NCBI GenBank assembly: GCA_018266105.1
Contig: JAFEBA010000132.1
Span: 5,220 to 63,236 of the forward strand
Source: a bacterium
GTDB lineage: Bacteria > Vulcanimicrobiota > Xenobia > Xenobiales > JADMJV01
Direction: 5' to 3'
DNA length: 58,017 nucleotides
The notes under the pieces were generated by a model. The model was not told the DNA's origin, did no database searches, and was given only the letters and a program-made list of their open reading frames with translations. Numbering within the stretch: the first letter of the stretch is position 1; every line of letters starts with the position of its first letter. Position numbers and translations under genes: made by a program. This document shows positions 1 to 8,600 of this stretch, one piece after another.

Positions 1-1
1 T

Positions 2-304
2 GCCGGTAACGCGGGCAATGCCGGGAATGCGGGCAACGCGGGGAATGCCGGCAACGCCGGTGACGCCGGTGACGCCGGGAATGCAGGCAACGCGGGCAAT
101 GCGGGCAACGCCGGTGATGCGGGCAACGCCGGTAACGCTGGCAACGCCGGTAACGCGGGCAACGCGGAGGAAGCCGGCAACGGTGGAAAGGCCCACCACC
201 ACCGACATCGCCACGGCCACGGTCACGGTGGTAATGCTGGCAACGCAGGCAATGCAGGCAATGCTGGCAACGCCGAAAAAGGCGGGCAGGGTCGCAAGCA
301 CTAG
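2..304 (+). CDS. Ala-Gly-Asn tripeptide-repeat protein, C-terminal part (5' end outside window)
   Basis: The frame starting at base 2 is open from the window edge to TAG at 302-304. It reads as near-continuous (Ala-Gly-Asn) triplets with occasional Asp for Asn. A short basic and His-rich block (HHHRHRHGHGHGG) interrupts the repeats, which then resume before a basic tail ending GRKH. No start codon fits inside the window, so this is the 3' end of a longer gene. The adjacent frame is also open for 97 codons but is only a shadow of the 9-base DNA repeat. Three-residue periodicity suggests an elongated or solenoid fold, and the His block could bind metal; both are inference. I know no family to assign. 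A strong terminator follows. Confidence 0.72.
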   Translation, partial: AGNAGNAGNAGNAGNAGNAGDAGDAGNAGNAGNAGNAGDAGNAGNAGNAGNAGNAEEAGNGGKAHHHRHRHGHGHGGNAGNAGNAGNAGNAEKGGQGRKH

Positions 305-340
305 CTCCTGACTTCGCTCACGACTCAGGATCATCAATTC

Positions 341-366
341 AAGGGCCGCACCTGCGGCCTTTTGTC
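341..366 (+). terminator. Rho-independent terminator of the AGN-repeat gene
   Basis: A 9-bp stem (AAGGGCCGC pairing with GCGGCCTTT, one G-T pair) with a 4-nt ACCT loop is followed by a T-rich run. It lies 37 bp after the stop of the repeat protein and upstream of the mannosidase gene, separating the two transcripts. Confidence 0.8.
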
Positions 367-484
367 TTGTACACCGTCCTCCCAACAGAACCAGCTGGAG
401 CCAGACGACCACACCTCCGCCAGGGAGGTCTGAGGCCCGGTTCGTTTTGAAGAGGCACGGCCTGAAAGAGGTGAGTAAAGTTCC

Positions 485-1849
485 ATGAAACGACGTCAGT
501 TCTTGACTCTGGCCGCAGCCCTGGGGTTGTCCCCGCTCTTGCCGGCTCTGCCGGCATCCAGGCGACCGGAACGTCCAAGTTTCCGGTCTCCAGCGGTAGA
601 GGCCTATCTGCGCCAGGCGGGGGAGCGCATCCGCGACACGGAGTTGGGCTGGCTCTTTCAGAACTGCTTTCCCAACACTCTAGATACGACCGTGCGCGAG
701 AGTGGGGGGCAGCTCTGGGTGATTACCGGAGACATTGACGCCATGTGGTTGCGGGACAGCACCAATCAGGTCTGGCCCTACCTTCCGCTGGCTCCTGGAG
801 ATGACGCCCTGACCCGTCTGTTTCGCGGATTGATCGCCACCCAGTCGGAGTGTGTCCTGCTCGATCCCTATGCCAACGCTTTTCTGACCCAAAAAGGCCA
901 GACGACGCCTTTCCCTGAGGACCGCACCGAAATGAAGGCCGGCATTCACGAGCGGAAATGGGAAGTGGACTCGCTGGCCTCGGTGCTGCGTCTCAGTCAC
1001 GGTTATTGGGAGATCAGTGGCGATAGCAAGCCCTTTGGTCCGCGTTGGGTGCAGGCCATGCAGGCCATCTTGGGTACCTACCGTCAGCAGCAGCGGCTCA
1101 AGGATAACGGGCCCTACCGATTCCAGCGCCGTTCCAGCGCTCCCCAGGAGACCCTCTGGGAAGGTCTGGGTTATCCCACCGCTCGCAACGGATTGCTGCA
1201 TAGCGGCTTCCGTCCCTCGGATGACGCCACCACCTTGTCTTACCTGATTCCGTCCAACTGGATGGCCGCTACCGGCTTGCAGAAGACGTCCGCTCTGCTC
1301 AAACAGCTTGGACAATCGGCCCTGGCCGATGATTTTGCCCAGCTGGGCCAACAGTTGCGACAGTTGATCCTGAGCCAGGCCGTCTATTCGGCCCACGGGA
1401 AGCAGATTTATGCTTATGAAATCAACGGGCTGAGCAGTTATCTCTTTATGGATGATCCCAATGTGCCCAGCTTGCTGTCCTTGCCCTACCTGGGTTGTTG
1501 TTCACTGGATGACCCGATTTACTTGCAGACCCGAGAACTGATTCTCAGTCCCATCAATCCATACTTTTATGAGGGAAAAGCGGCCCGCGGATTAGGGAGT
1601 CCGCACACGCCTTCTCGTTCCATCTGGCCCATCGGGATTTGTATGCAGGCTCTGACCTCAAAGGATGCCGAGGAAATTCGTGGATGTCTGCAGCTGCTCA
1701 AGTCCAGCCACGCTGGCACGGGCTTTATGCACGAGAGTTTCGATGTGGATGATCCCGCCCGGTTCACTCGCCCCTGGTTTGCCTGGGCCAATTCACTCTT
1801 CGGAGAACTGGTGGTGCAGGTGCTGGAGCAGCATCCTCAACTTCTGTGA
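485..1849 (+). CDS. GH125 exo-alpha-1,6-mannosidase, Tat-exported
   Basis: The 454-aa protein belongs to glycoside hydrolase family 125 (formerly DUF1237), metal-independent exo-alpha-1,6-mannosidases. Family blocks are visible: ITGDIDAMWLRDS near residue 80, a GSPHTPSRSIWP block near 377, and MHESFDVDDP with FAWANSLFGEL near the C-terminus. The N-terminus, KRRQFLTLAAALG followed by a hydrophobic stretch and an Ala-rich site, looks like a twin-arginine signal, so export is likely. ATG 485 follows an AGAGGTGAG ribosome site about 10 bp upstream. The length is normal for the family. It is probably transcribed alone: a terminator precedes it and a convergent gene begins 2 bp after its stop. The likely substrate is mannosyl glycan; the exact linkage is inferred from the family. 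Confidence 0.9.
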   Translation: MKRRQFLTLAAALGLSPLLPALPASRRPERPSFRSPAVEAYLRQAGERIRDTELGWLFQNCFPNTLDTTVRESGGQLWVITGDIDAMWLRDSTNQVWPYLPLAPGDDALTRLFRGLIATQSECVLLDPYANAFLTQKGQTTPFPEDRTEMKAGIHERKWEVDSLASVLRLSHGYWEISGDSKPFGPRWVQAMQAILGTYRQQQRLKDNGPYRFQRRSSAPQETLWEGLGYPTARNGLLHSGFRPSDDATTLSYLIPSNWMAATGLQKTSALLKQLGQSALADDFAQLGQQLRQLILSQAVYSAHGKQIYAYEINGLSSYLFMDDPNVPSLLSLPYLGCCSLDDPIYLQTRELILSPINPYFYEGKAARGLGSPHTPSRSIWPIGICMQALTSKDAEEIRGCLQLLKSSHAGTGFMHESFDVDDPARFTRPWFAWANSLFGELVVQVLEQHPQLL

Positions 1850-1851
1850 AC

Positions 1852-3015
1852 TCAGGGAGCCAGCAGGTTGGCCGGGAAGATTCGGTGGCGCACGGCTCGC
1901 AGCTGGCGCATCCGGTAATTGGAGTGGGAAGATTCGCCGACCTGAGTCTTCAGGTCATTTTCCTGATCGAGAATTTGAATTTCGTAGGGAAACAGGAATC
2001 GAATTTGCGGCGCCATCGAATGCGCTTCGATCTCGGCCAGGGCCGCCTGCAGCTCGGGGCAGGGGTTTTTCTGGAGGGCCTTGCGCATTTTCTTTTGAGC
2101 CAGATACATCGGATTGTCCAGTCGGATCAACTGACGGCAGGTGAATTGCAAGGAGCGGAAATCTGGACTGGAATGGGGATTTGACTTCTGCCATTCAGCC
2201 GTCAGCAGGGTGTTGCGCGAGCGACCCGGAGTCAAATGGGCCACATTGGCCAGATGATGGCGGGCGATGTACTGCAGGGCGGCCAGTGCCTCGTTTTTGG
2301 TGGGTGTCACCATGCGCACACCCACCCGATCGTGGACGCTCTGGGGGAGGTTATCCGGCTTGTGCAGCAGCTTCAGGATGACGCTGTCTCGAGCTTTCTC
2401 TTCGCGATATTGAATGGAGCACAGGGGCACGGCGTCCCAGCCCTGGCCCAGCCACAGGCGGCCGCGTCTGTCGCTGTGCACCCGGCTGCGGAAACGGTCC
2501 AGAATTTGACGCCGGATCTCGGCCGAATTGGGTCCGGCCGAAACTTGATTGGCGTAGACAATGGCGTGCATGACGCGTAAAACAGCGCAGGCCCAGACCT
2601 GTAAAGGCTGATACTGGGGTAGGGAAGAGGCCCCAACTAGAAACCGAGTGATGTTGGAGGGGTCCTCCATTTCTGCAGGCAGAGCCAGGGCGGTATCGCA
2701 CGGCCGCGGGGCCGGGCAGATCAAGCGCTTGAGGAAGTCCACCGCCTCGGCGTGAATCTCTTGAATTTTGAGACGGTCCACCGCCGAGTCGGGGTCCACC
2801 CCGTAGCTGCGCAAGAAGTCCTCCGCTTCTTCTTCCGTGCGCAGACTCAATTGGGCCAGGCTGACGGGTGAGGTCCCTTCCAGAAAGACGCGCTCCACCG
2901 GCTCGAGGCTGTCCATCACCGAAGGACCCTTGCCGGAAAGCAAGATTTGACGCTGGGGAGCCGACTCGTGCCCCCTGACCTTGCGCTGATGAGCCTCAAA
3001 GTACTTTTCAATCAT
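1852..3015 (-). CDS. RelA/SpoT-fold-like conserved protein
   Basis: This 387-aa protein has no signal or membrane segment. Residues about 212-250 (SVILKLLHKP, then VHDRVGVRMVTPTKNEALAAL) resemble the RelA/SpoT nucleotidyltransferase core, where D-x-x-G-x-R is followed by an Ala-Leu-rich helix. Near residue 340 a YEIQIL strand followed some residues later by SSHSNYRMRQ resembles the E-I/V-Q-I-R strand and the A-H-x-x-Y segment of the same fold. About 200 residues at the N-terminus have no recognised domain. I think this is a divergent RelA/SpoT-fold protein of the type found as uncharacterised proteins in Myxococcales, but synthetase activity is not shown. It is the last gene of a co-directional run after the oxygenase (46-bp gap). 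The ATG start has a weak ribosome site. Confidence 0.6.
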   Translation of the reverse strand: MIEKYFEAHQRKVRGHESAPQRQILLSGKGPSVMDSLEPVERVFLEGTSPVSLAQLSLRTEEEAEDFLRSYGVDPDSAVDRLKIQEIHAEAVDFLKRLICPAPRPCDTALALPAEMEDPSNITRFLVGASSLPQYQPLQVWACAVLRVMHAIVYANQVSAGPNSAEIRRQILDRFRSRVHSDRRGRLWLGQGWDAVPLCSIQYREEKARDSVILKLLHKPDNLPQSVHDRVGVRMVTPTKNEALAALQYIARHHLANVAHLTPGRSRNTLLTAEWQKSNPHSSPDFRSLQFTCRQLIRLDNPMYLAQKKMRKALQKNPCPELQAALAEIEAHSMAPQIRFLFPYEIQILDQENDLKTQVGESSHSNYRMRQLRAVRHRIFPANLLAP

Positions 3016-3060
3016 TCTGGGTGCATCTTTCGCGCAACCCGGAAGGAGCCTGCTAGGTGG

Positions 3061-3768
3061 TTACCAGTAGAGCAACCAGCCTCGTTGCGTCTTATAGGCG
3101 TGGCCTTGCAAGGTGATACGCCGCCCCACCGTGCCCGGCGCGATGCGACCCATGGCGTGAAGATTGAGACCGTCGTGAGTGAATATGCGTCCGACCGCAT
3201 AGTGCACCGTTCGCGAAGGGTGGGTGCGGGCGTACTCCTTGTGCTCGTAGTTGATCCGAGCGTGGCCCTCGGGGCGCAGGTCCCACATTTCCAGAGAGGA
3301 GCCGCAGGACGGTTCCTGGATGGGCAGGGTAAAGGTCAGCGGTGGAGCCAGATAGGTTGAGGCGAAATCGGGGAAAATTTTGGCGAACTGGTAGTCAAAA
3401 TGAGAACGCTCGGCCGGATGATCGCTGGCGCTTTCGTGGCCTTCGAATTGGAAGAGGTGGAAGCCCGGATAGGAATAGGCCTCATCATAGTAGGCTGTTT
3501 CTTGCAATAGTTGAGTGAAATAGAGGCGAACCCGCTCGTAGACATGCCCGAAAGTTTGGCGCAGCAGAGGATTAAGACTGGTGGACTTTTCCTGGTAGTG
3601 GTTCTCGTCCACGTCCAGATAGGCCGCGCAGCCCAGGGTCGCAAAGTGATAAGGACCCAGACGGGCTTCCCAATGGGGCTCAAGTTTCAGCACCTGTTGC
3701 GAGATCTGAGCACATTCCTCGGGCGTCAAAAAGTCATCTTCGCGGACGATGTCCGGCCCAAATTCCAT
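3061..3768 (-). CDS. 2-oxoglutarate/Fe(II)-dependent oxygenase-like protein
   Basis: The 235-aa cytosolic protein carries the 2-His-1-carboxylate pattern of 2OG-Fe(II) oxygenases. SHFDYQF provides H123-x-D125, a distal His is available at 198 or 204 (THDGLNLHAMG), and RRITLQGH near residue 216 supplies an Arg about 12-18 residues later to bind 2-oxoglutarate. The layout fits the prolyl-4-hydroxylase-like branch, and the N-terminal DDFLTPEECAQI is typical of those proteins. The substrate is unknown. It is 4 bp from the upstream M48-like protease gene, so the two are almost certainly co-transcribed. Confidence 0.65.
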   Translation of the reverse strand: MEFGPDIVREDDFLTPEECAQISQQVLKLEPHWEARLGPYHFATLGCAAYLDVDENHYQEKSTSLNPLLRQTFGHVYERVRLYFTQLLQETAYYDEAYSYPGFHLFQFEGHESASDHPAERSHFDYQFAKIFPDFASTYLAPPLTFTLPIQEPSCGSSLEMWDLRPEGHARINYEHKEYARTHPSRTVHYAVGRIFTHDGLNLHAMGRIAPGTVGRRITLQGHAYKTQRGWLLYW

Positions 3769-3772
3769 GGCC

Positions 3773-4576
3773 TCAAGCTCGATTCAGGGCGTGCAGCCTT
3801 TGCCTACCGGAGGGATGGGTGTCGCTTTCTTGTTGCTGGTCAAGCAATTCGGCCACCTGGTAACGAAGTTCTGAGGGGTCGACTTGCTGAGCACGGGCGT
3901 ATGCCCAGCCGTCCTGGTCGCTGCGCAACTCCATCTGGTGATGCAGACTGCGCAGGTCCTGTTTCAGAGCGTAGCTCAGCAGAGGCTGGGAAACAGCCTG
4001 CTCCAGAGCCTCAAAACCCATCATGGCGATGTCGTCCCGGTTGCGGCCATGGCTGAGCTCGTGCCCCACCACGAAGTGCAGCCTGGCCTGGCGGGATGGG
4101 TCCAAGTAGCTGCTGGATACGGCCACACCGCCAAAGGTTGCGCAGGCATCCAGCTCTTCGGACTGAATCACCCAGACTTTGCTGGGAATCGGCAGGCCAG
4201 CCTGCTGACAGCCGGATTCAACCTGGCGCGTCAGACCCGCGTGGGTTCTCGTGCGCAGGGCTTCGGCCGCTCGCAATTCGGCTTCGGGGCTGACCATGGC
4301 CTGAGCCACCCGGCCCGCCAGGGCTGCGGCCTGCAAAGGGGGCAGGGCGCCCAGGGCCATCTGGAAGGCCTGCTCCACATTGGCCGGAGCCACCTGGGTC
4401 GGCACCAGTTGCTGCACTTCCTGGCAATAACGCTGACAAAACACTTCCGAGTTGAGGCTGGCTTCTTCGGTGGGCTCACACAGACCGAGTTTGACCCCCA
4501 GATCGCGAATCAGGTTGGGTTCTTTGACCCGCGTAAAAGTCAGAGCCTGGGGGTGGTAGCCAGAGGAGATTCGCAT
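3773..4576 (-). CDS. M48-like zinc metalloprotease without signal peptide
   Basis: The 267-aa protein has HELSH at residues 172-176 and ELRSD (E216-x3-D220) 40 residues later, which matches the HExxH plus ExxxD arrangement of M48 peptidases. A preceding CATFGGVAVSSSYLD segment resembles the M48 substrate strand. Unlike HtpX or BepA it has neither membrane helices nor a signal peptide. Residues 1-110 are helical and unassigned. It is the first gene of a three-gene minus-strand run with the oxygenase and the RelA-like gene, and it diverges from the Ddn-like gene across 115 bp. Cytosolic quality control and non-classical export are both possible. Confidence 0.66.
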   Translation of the reverse strand: MRISSGYHPQALTFTRVKEPNLIRDLGVKLGLCEPTEEASLNSEVFCQRYCQEVQQLVPTQVAPANVEQAFQMALGALPPLQAAALAGRVAQAMVSPEAELRAAEALRTRTHAGLTRQVESGCQQAGLPIPSKVWVIQSEELDACATFGGVAVSSSYLDPSRQARLHFVVGHELSHGRNRDDIAMMGFEALEQAVSQPLLSYALKQDLRSLHHQMELRSDQDGWAYARAQQVDPSELRYQVAELLDQQQESDTHPSGRQRLHALNRA

Positions 4577-4691
4577 TTCACCCGTAGCTTAGCCGGGCCC
4601 GCTGAAAAAGTCCTGATCGGGTCCTTGGACCGATCTGCCCGAGCCCGGTCCCGGGTTATGCTTCAGGATACGTCAATTTCTGGAGGCCTTC

Positions 4692-5117
4692 ATGGATAAA
4701 GCTCAGTTGGATGCAATGAACAGTAAGGTGTTGGCCGAGTTTCGCGCCAATCACGGCAAGGTCGGGGGGATGTTCGAAGGCTTCCCGATGGTGTTGCTGC
4801 ATCACAAAGGCGCCAAGAGTGGAATCGAGCGCATTTCCCCTCTCGTCTACAGCCAGGATGGCGATCGTTACGTGATCATTGCCTCCAAAGGCGGCGCTCC
4901 CAGCCATCCCGACTGGTATCACAATCTGCTGGCCCACCCCGATACCCAGATCGAAGTGGGCGATGACACCATTCCCGTCCGCGCCGCCCTGGCTGAAGGC
5001 CCCGAGCGGAAGCGGCTCTTTGACGCCCAGGCGGCCCTGATGCCCAATTTTAAGGACTATGAGAAGGCTGCGGCCGGGGTTCGAGAGATTCCCGTTTTCG
5101 TGCTCAGCCCGCGCTAA
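4692..5117 (+). CDS. Deazaflavin (F420)-dependent nitroreductase/quinone reductase-like protein (Ddn family)
   Basis: The 141-aa single-domain split-barrel protein matches the DUF385/Ddn family. VLLHHKGAKSGIERISPL followed by YVIIASKGGAPSHPDWYHN and a hydrophobic strand is the diagnostic cofactor-binding region, and the length is typical (about 130-150 aa). Characterised members use F420H2 to reduce quinones or nitro compounds, though some bind flavin or haem, so F420 use here is inferred. The ATG at 4692 has a TGGAGG site 7-8 bp upstream. No F420-biosynthesis gene is in the window. Confidence 0.82.
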   Translation: MDKAQLDAMNSKVLAEFRANHGKVGGMFEGFPMVLLHHKGAKSGIERISPLVYSQDGDRYVIIASKGGAPSHPDWYHNLLAHPDTQIEVGDDTIPVRAALAEGPERKRLFDAQAALMPNFKDYEKAAAGVREIPVFVLSPR

Positions 5118-5176
5118 AAATTCGCCCCGTTCGGGGTAGTGTTCACCTATGCACCATTCCTAAGAGTGTGGTATAC

Positions 5177-5203
5177 GTGTGAATATGACATACGCATTCA
5201 CAC
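5177..5203. promoter_or_regulatory. Inverted repeat overlapping the start codon of the LexA-like gene (candidate operator)
   Basis: A perfect 8-bp inverted repeat, GTGTGAAT and ATTCACAC, is separated by 11 bp and overlaps the GTG/ATG starts of the next gene. Its position and symmetry fit an autoregulatory operator for the winged-helix protein it precedes. As RNA it could also form a hairpin over the ribosome site. The binding partner is inference. Confidence 0.5.
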
Positions 5204-5556
5204 TTAAAGACCCTTTGAGCGGGAGGAATCGTACCGAACCGGTGACCGGCCGACAGCTCGAAGTGCTGTCTTACTACCGTCGCTACCTTACAGCGCACCA
5301 CTGCGCCCCGGTACTGAGGGAAGTCTGCCAGTATTTCGGAATCTCCTCGACCCATGGAGCCTTGCGGCATTTGCAAGCCCTGGTGCGCAAGGGCATGCTG
5401 ATGCCCGTGACCGGGACCGGGGGTCGGGTGCGCGGTTACACACTGACCGAGGCCGGTCGCCTGGCCACTGACCCTTTGACGATGGGCGATTTGCCGCCCG
5501 TGACCAGCCGCCAGAACCGATGCTTGTTGCGCAGACTGGCTCAGGCCGTCGAATAG
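5179..5556 (+). CDS. LexA-type winged-helix DNA-binding protein lacking the S24 protease domain
   Basis: The 125-aa protein consists of a LexA N-terminal DNA-binding domain (TGRQLEVLSYYRRYL, APVLREVCQYFGISSTHGAL, LQALVRKGMLMPV) and a short tail. There is no Ala-Gly cleavage site and no Ser/Lys peptidase domain, so it cannot self-cleave like LexA. It is more likely a small one-component regulator. The start is either GTG 5179 or ATG 5185, both inside the inverted repeat. It lies just upstream of xanthine dehydrogenase, which may be its target; that link rests on position only. Confidence 0.72.
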   Translation: MNMTYAFTLKDPLSGRNRTEPVTGRQLEVLSYYRRYLTAHHCAPVLREVCQYFGISSTHGALRHLQALVRKGMLMPVTGTGGRVRGYTLTEAGRLATDPLTMGDLPPVTSRQNRCLLRRLAQAVE

Positions 5557-5608
5557 CCACCACAGGTGGGCAGGAGGCGGAGGGGGATGCAACAAAAACA
5601 CTGATGGT

Positions 5609-8600
5609 TTGAATGCGCAATCTAGCTTTGAATTTACCTTAAACGGAAGCCCGGTCCGTATCACCGGCGAATCGACCAATCAGTCTTTGCTCGCCTATCT
5701 GCGCGCGCACGGCTACACGGGCAGCAAAGAAGGTTGCGCGGAAGGCGATTGTGGGGCCTGTACGGTGGCCGTAGTCGACCGCGACGCCACTGGCAAGGCG
5801 ACCTATCGCGCCATCAATAGCTGCATCGCCCTGCTGCCCAGCCTGGCCGGCCGCGAGGTGGTCACCGTGGAGGGTATTGGCGCTCCCGACGCCCTGCACC
5901 CGGTTCAAGAATGCATGGTGCGCCAGTACGGGTCCCAGTGCGGCTATTGCACGCCGGGCTTCGTGGCCTCGATGTTCGAGGGTTACTATCGAGAGGACAT
6001 CAAGGAGCCCTGGCAGGTCAATGACCAGCTCAACGGCAACCTTTGTCGTTGTACGGGTTACCGTCCCATCCGCGACGCTTTTCTGGAGGCCAGAGGCTGC
6101 CAGTTGGAGCACGACCCTTTCCGAGAGCGGCTGTGCCAGGCCCCCCCCACTTTGCAGGTTCTGGACTATCAGAGCTCCAGCCAGCGATTTTTCCGACCGA
6201 CAACGTTGCAGGCTCTGCTGGACCTGCGCGCTCAGCATCCTGAGGCCGTGCTGGTTTGCGGCGCCACTGAATTAGGCGTTTACATCAACAAAGCCAATAA
6301 GAACTACCCTTTGCTGATTTCCACCGAAGCGGTGGCCGAACTGACCAGCATTCAGCGCCGAGAGGATGCCCTGGTGGTGGGGGCCTCTGCTCCCTTGACC
6401 GCCCTGGAAGAGTCCCTACAGGGTGAATTCCCGCAGATTCAAAAGATGTTGCTGGTCTTTGCCTCGCGTCCCATCCGCAACCGGGCCAGCCTGGGCGGCA
6501 ATCTGGTTACCGCCTCGCCCATCGGCGACATGGCTCCTGTTCTGCTTTCTCTGGATGCTTCGGTGCAATTGGCCAGTCGTTCCGGTCAGCGCAGCCTGCC
6601 CCTGGCCGACTTCTTCGTGGGCTATCGCAAAACCGTGCTGGCTTCGGACGAGGTGATGGTTTCGGTCACCATTCCCAGGGTGCCCGCCTCTCCGTCTCGA
6701 CTGGTCAACTCCTACAAAGTCTCCAAGCGCCGCGAGCTGGATATCGCGATTGTTTCAGCTGGATTTTGCTTGGAACTGGACGAGGCCGGGCTGGTGCGGC
6801 AAGCTCGCCTGGCTTACGGCGGAGTGGCCGCCATGCCCTCGCGTGCCCGTCAGACCGAGTCTTTCCTGCTGGGCAAGCGCTGGGATGCGACCACGCTGGA
6901 AGATGCCAAAAAGCTGCTGGCTCAGGAGTTTTCGCCCATCGACGATGTTCGGGCCGGAGCCGAATTCCGCCGCCAATTGGTGGTCAGCCTGCTGGAGAAA
7001 TTCTGGCTGGGTGAGGAGAGCGCCGCTCAGGATGAACCCCTCAATTTTTGCGCCGGCAAACAATACGCCGAAGCCGGACCGAGTCGCTCGCTGAAGCACG
7101 ATAGCGCCGTCGGCCACGTGACCGGAACGGCTCAATACGTGGACGATCAGGCCAGCAAGCGGCCCATGCTCGAGATGTGGCCGGTGCTTTCCACCCAGTC
7201 CCACGCCAAGTTGACCAAACTGGACATCAGCGCGGCTCAGAGCATGTCCGGCGTGGTGCGCGTGCTGACCGCCAAAGATGTGCCCGGCCTCAACGACATC
7301 GGCGCTATTCGCCAGGATGAGCCGCTTTTTGCGGACGGTGAGGTTCACTATCACGGCCAGGTTATGGCGGTGGTGGTGGGGCGCAGCCTGGAACAGTGTA
7401 AAGCCGCCGCCCGGGCGGTAGTGGCTGAGTACGAGCCGCTGCCCCAGGTGCGCAACGCACGCGAGGCCATCCTCCACAACTCCTTCCATACCGAACCTCA
7501 CATCATCCGTCGCGGGGATGTGGAGACGGCCCTCAAGAACAGCGCTCACAGGCTGAAAGGTGAGTTTGAGCTGGGCGGCCAGGAGCACTTTTATCTGGAA
7601 TCCCAGGCCGCCTGGGCTGAACGGGGAGACGATGGGGATGTCTACGTTTGCTCATCCACTCAGCACCCCTCCGAGATTCAGGCCGTCGTGTCGCACGTTC
7701 TGCATCTGCCCCGCAACAAAGTGGTGGTGGAATGCCCACGCATGGGCGGCGGCTTCGGCGGCAAAGAAACCCAGGGCAATGGCTGGGCATCTCTGGCGGC
7801 CTTAGCGGCCTGGGTGACCGGCCAGCCGACCCGCGTCCAACTGGATCGCGACGTGGACATGACCGTGACCGGCAAGCGCCATCCCTTCTACGGCAACTAC
7901 GAGGTTGGCTTTGACGCGGACGGGCGCCTGACCGGCGTCCGGGCCAGTCTGGTTTCTGATGGCGGCTGGGCCCTGGACCTGTCCGAGTCTATTCTGGACC
8001 GGGCCCTGTTCCATTTGGACAACTGCTATTACATTCCGGCCGTTGAATTCACCGGTCGGGTGGGCAAGACCAACAATTGCTCGCACACTGCTTATCGCGG
8101 TTTTGGTGGACCTCAGGGCATGGTCTACATCGAGGAGATCATGGATCGGGTGGCTCGTCACTTGGGGTTGCCGCCGGAAGTGGTGCGTGAACGCAACCTT
8201 TACCACGGCCAGGGCGAGACCAACACGACTCATTACGGACAGCATCTGGACGACAATCGCATTCCCGCTATCTGGGCCACGCTTCGCGACGAGCAAAAGC
8301 TGGCCGAGCGGCGTGCGGCCGTGGAGGCCTGGAATCGAGAGCATCCGCATAAAAAGCGCGGATTGGCCATGACCCCGGTGAAGTTCGGCATTTCTTTCAC
8401 TGCTTCGTTCCTCAATCAGGCCGGGGCGCTGGTGCTCATCTATCGGGACGGAACCATCCAGGTCAATCACGGTGGAACCGAAATGGGGCAGGGCCTCTAC
8501 ACCAAAATTCGGGGCGTGGTGATGCGCGAGCTGGGCGTCTCGGCCGAGCACGTGCGCGTCATGAAAACTCGCACCGACAAGGTTCCCAATACCTCCGCCA

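Noticed and set aside
1..304. CRISPR or tandem DNA repeat array at the window start
   Set aside because: The 9-base period is uninterrupted and coding for Ala-Gly-Asn, with no spacers.
5118..5145. Hairpin after the Ddn-like gene as a terminator
   Set aside because: The stem is only about 4-5 bp and no T run follows.
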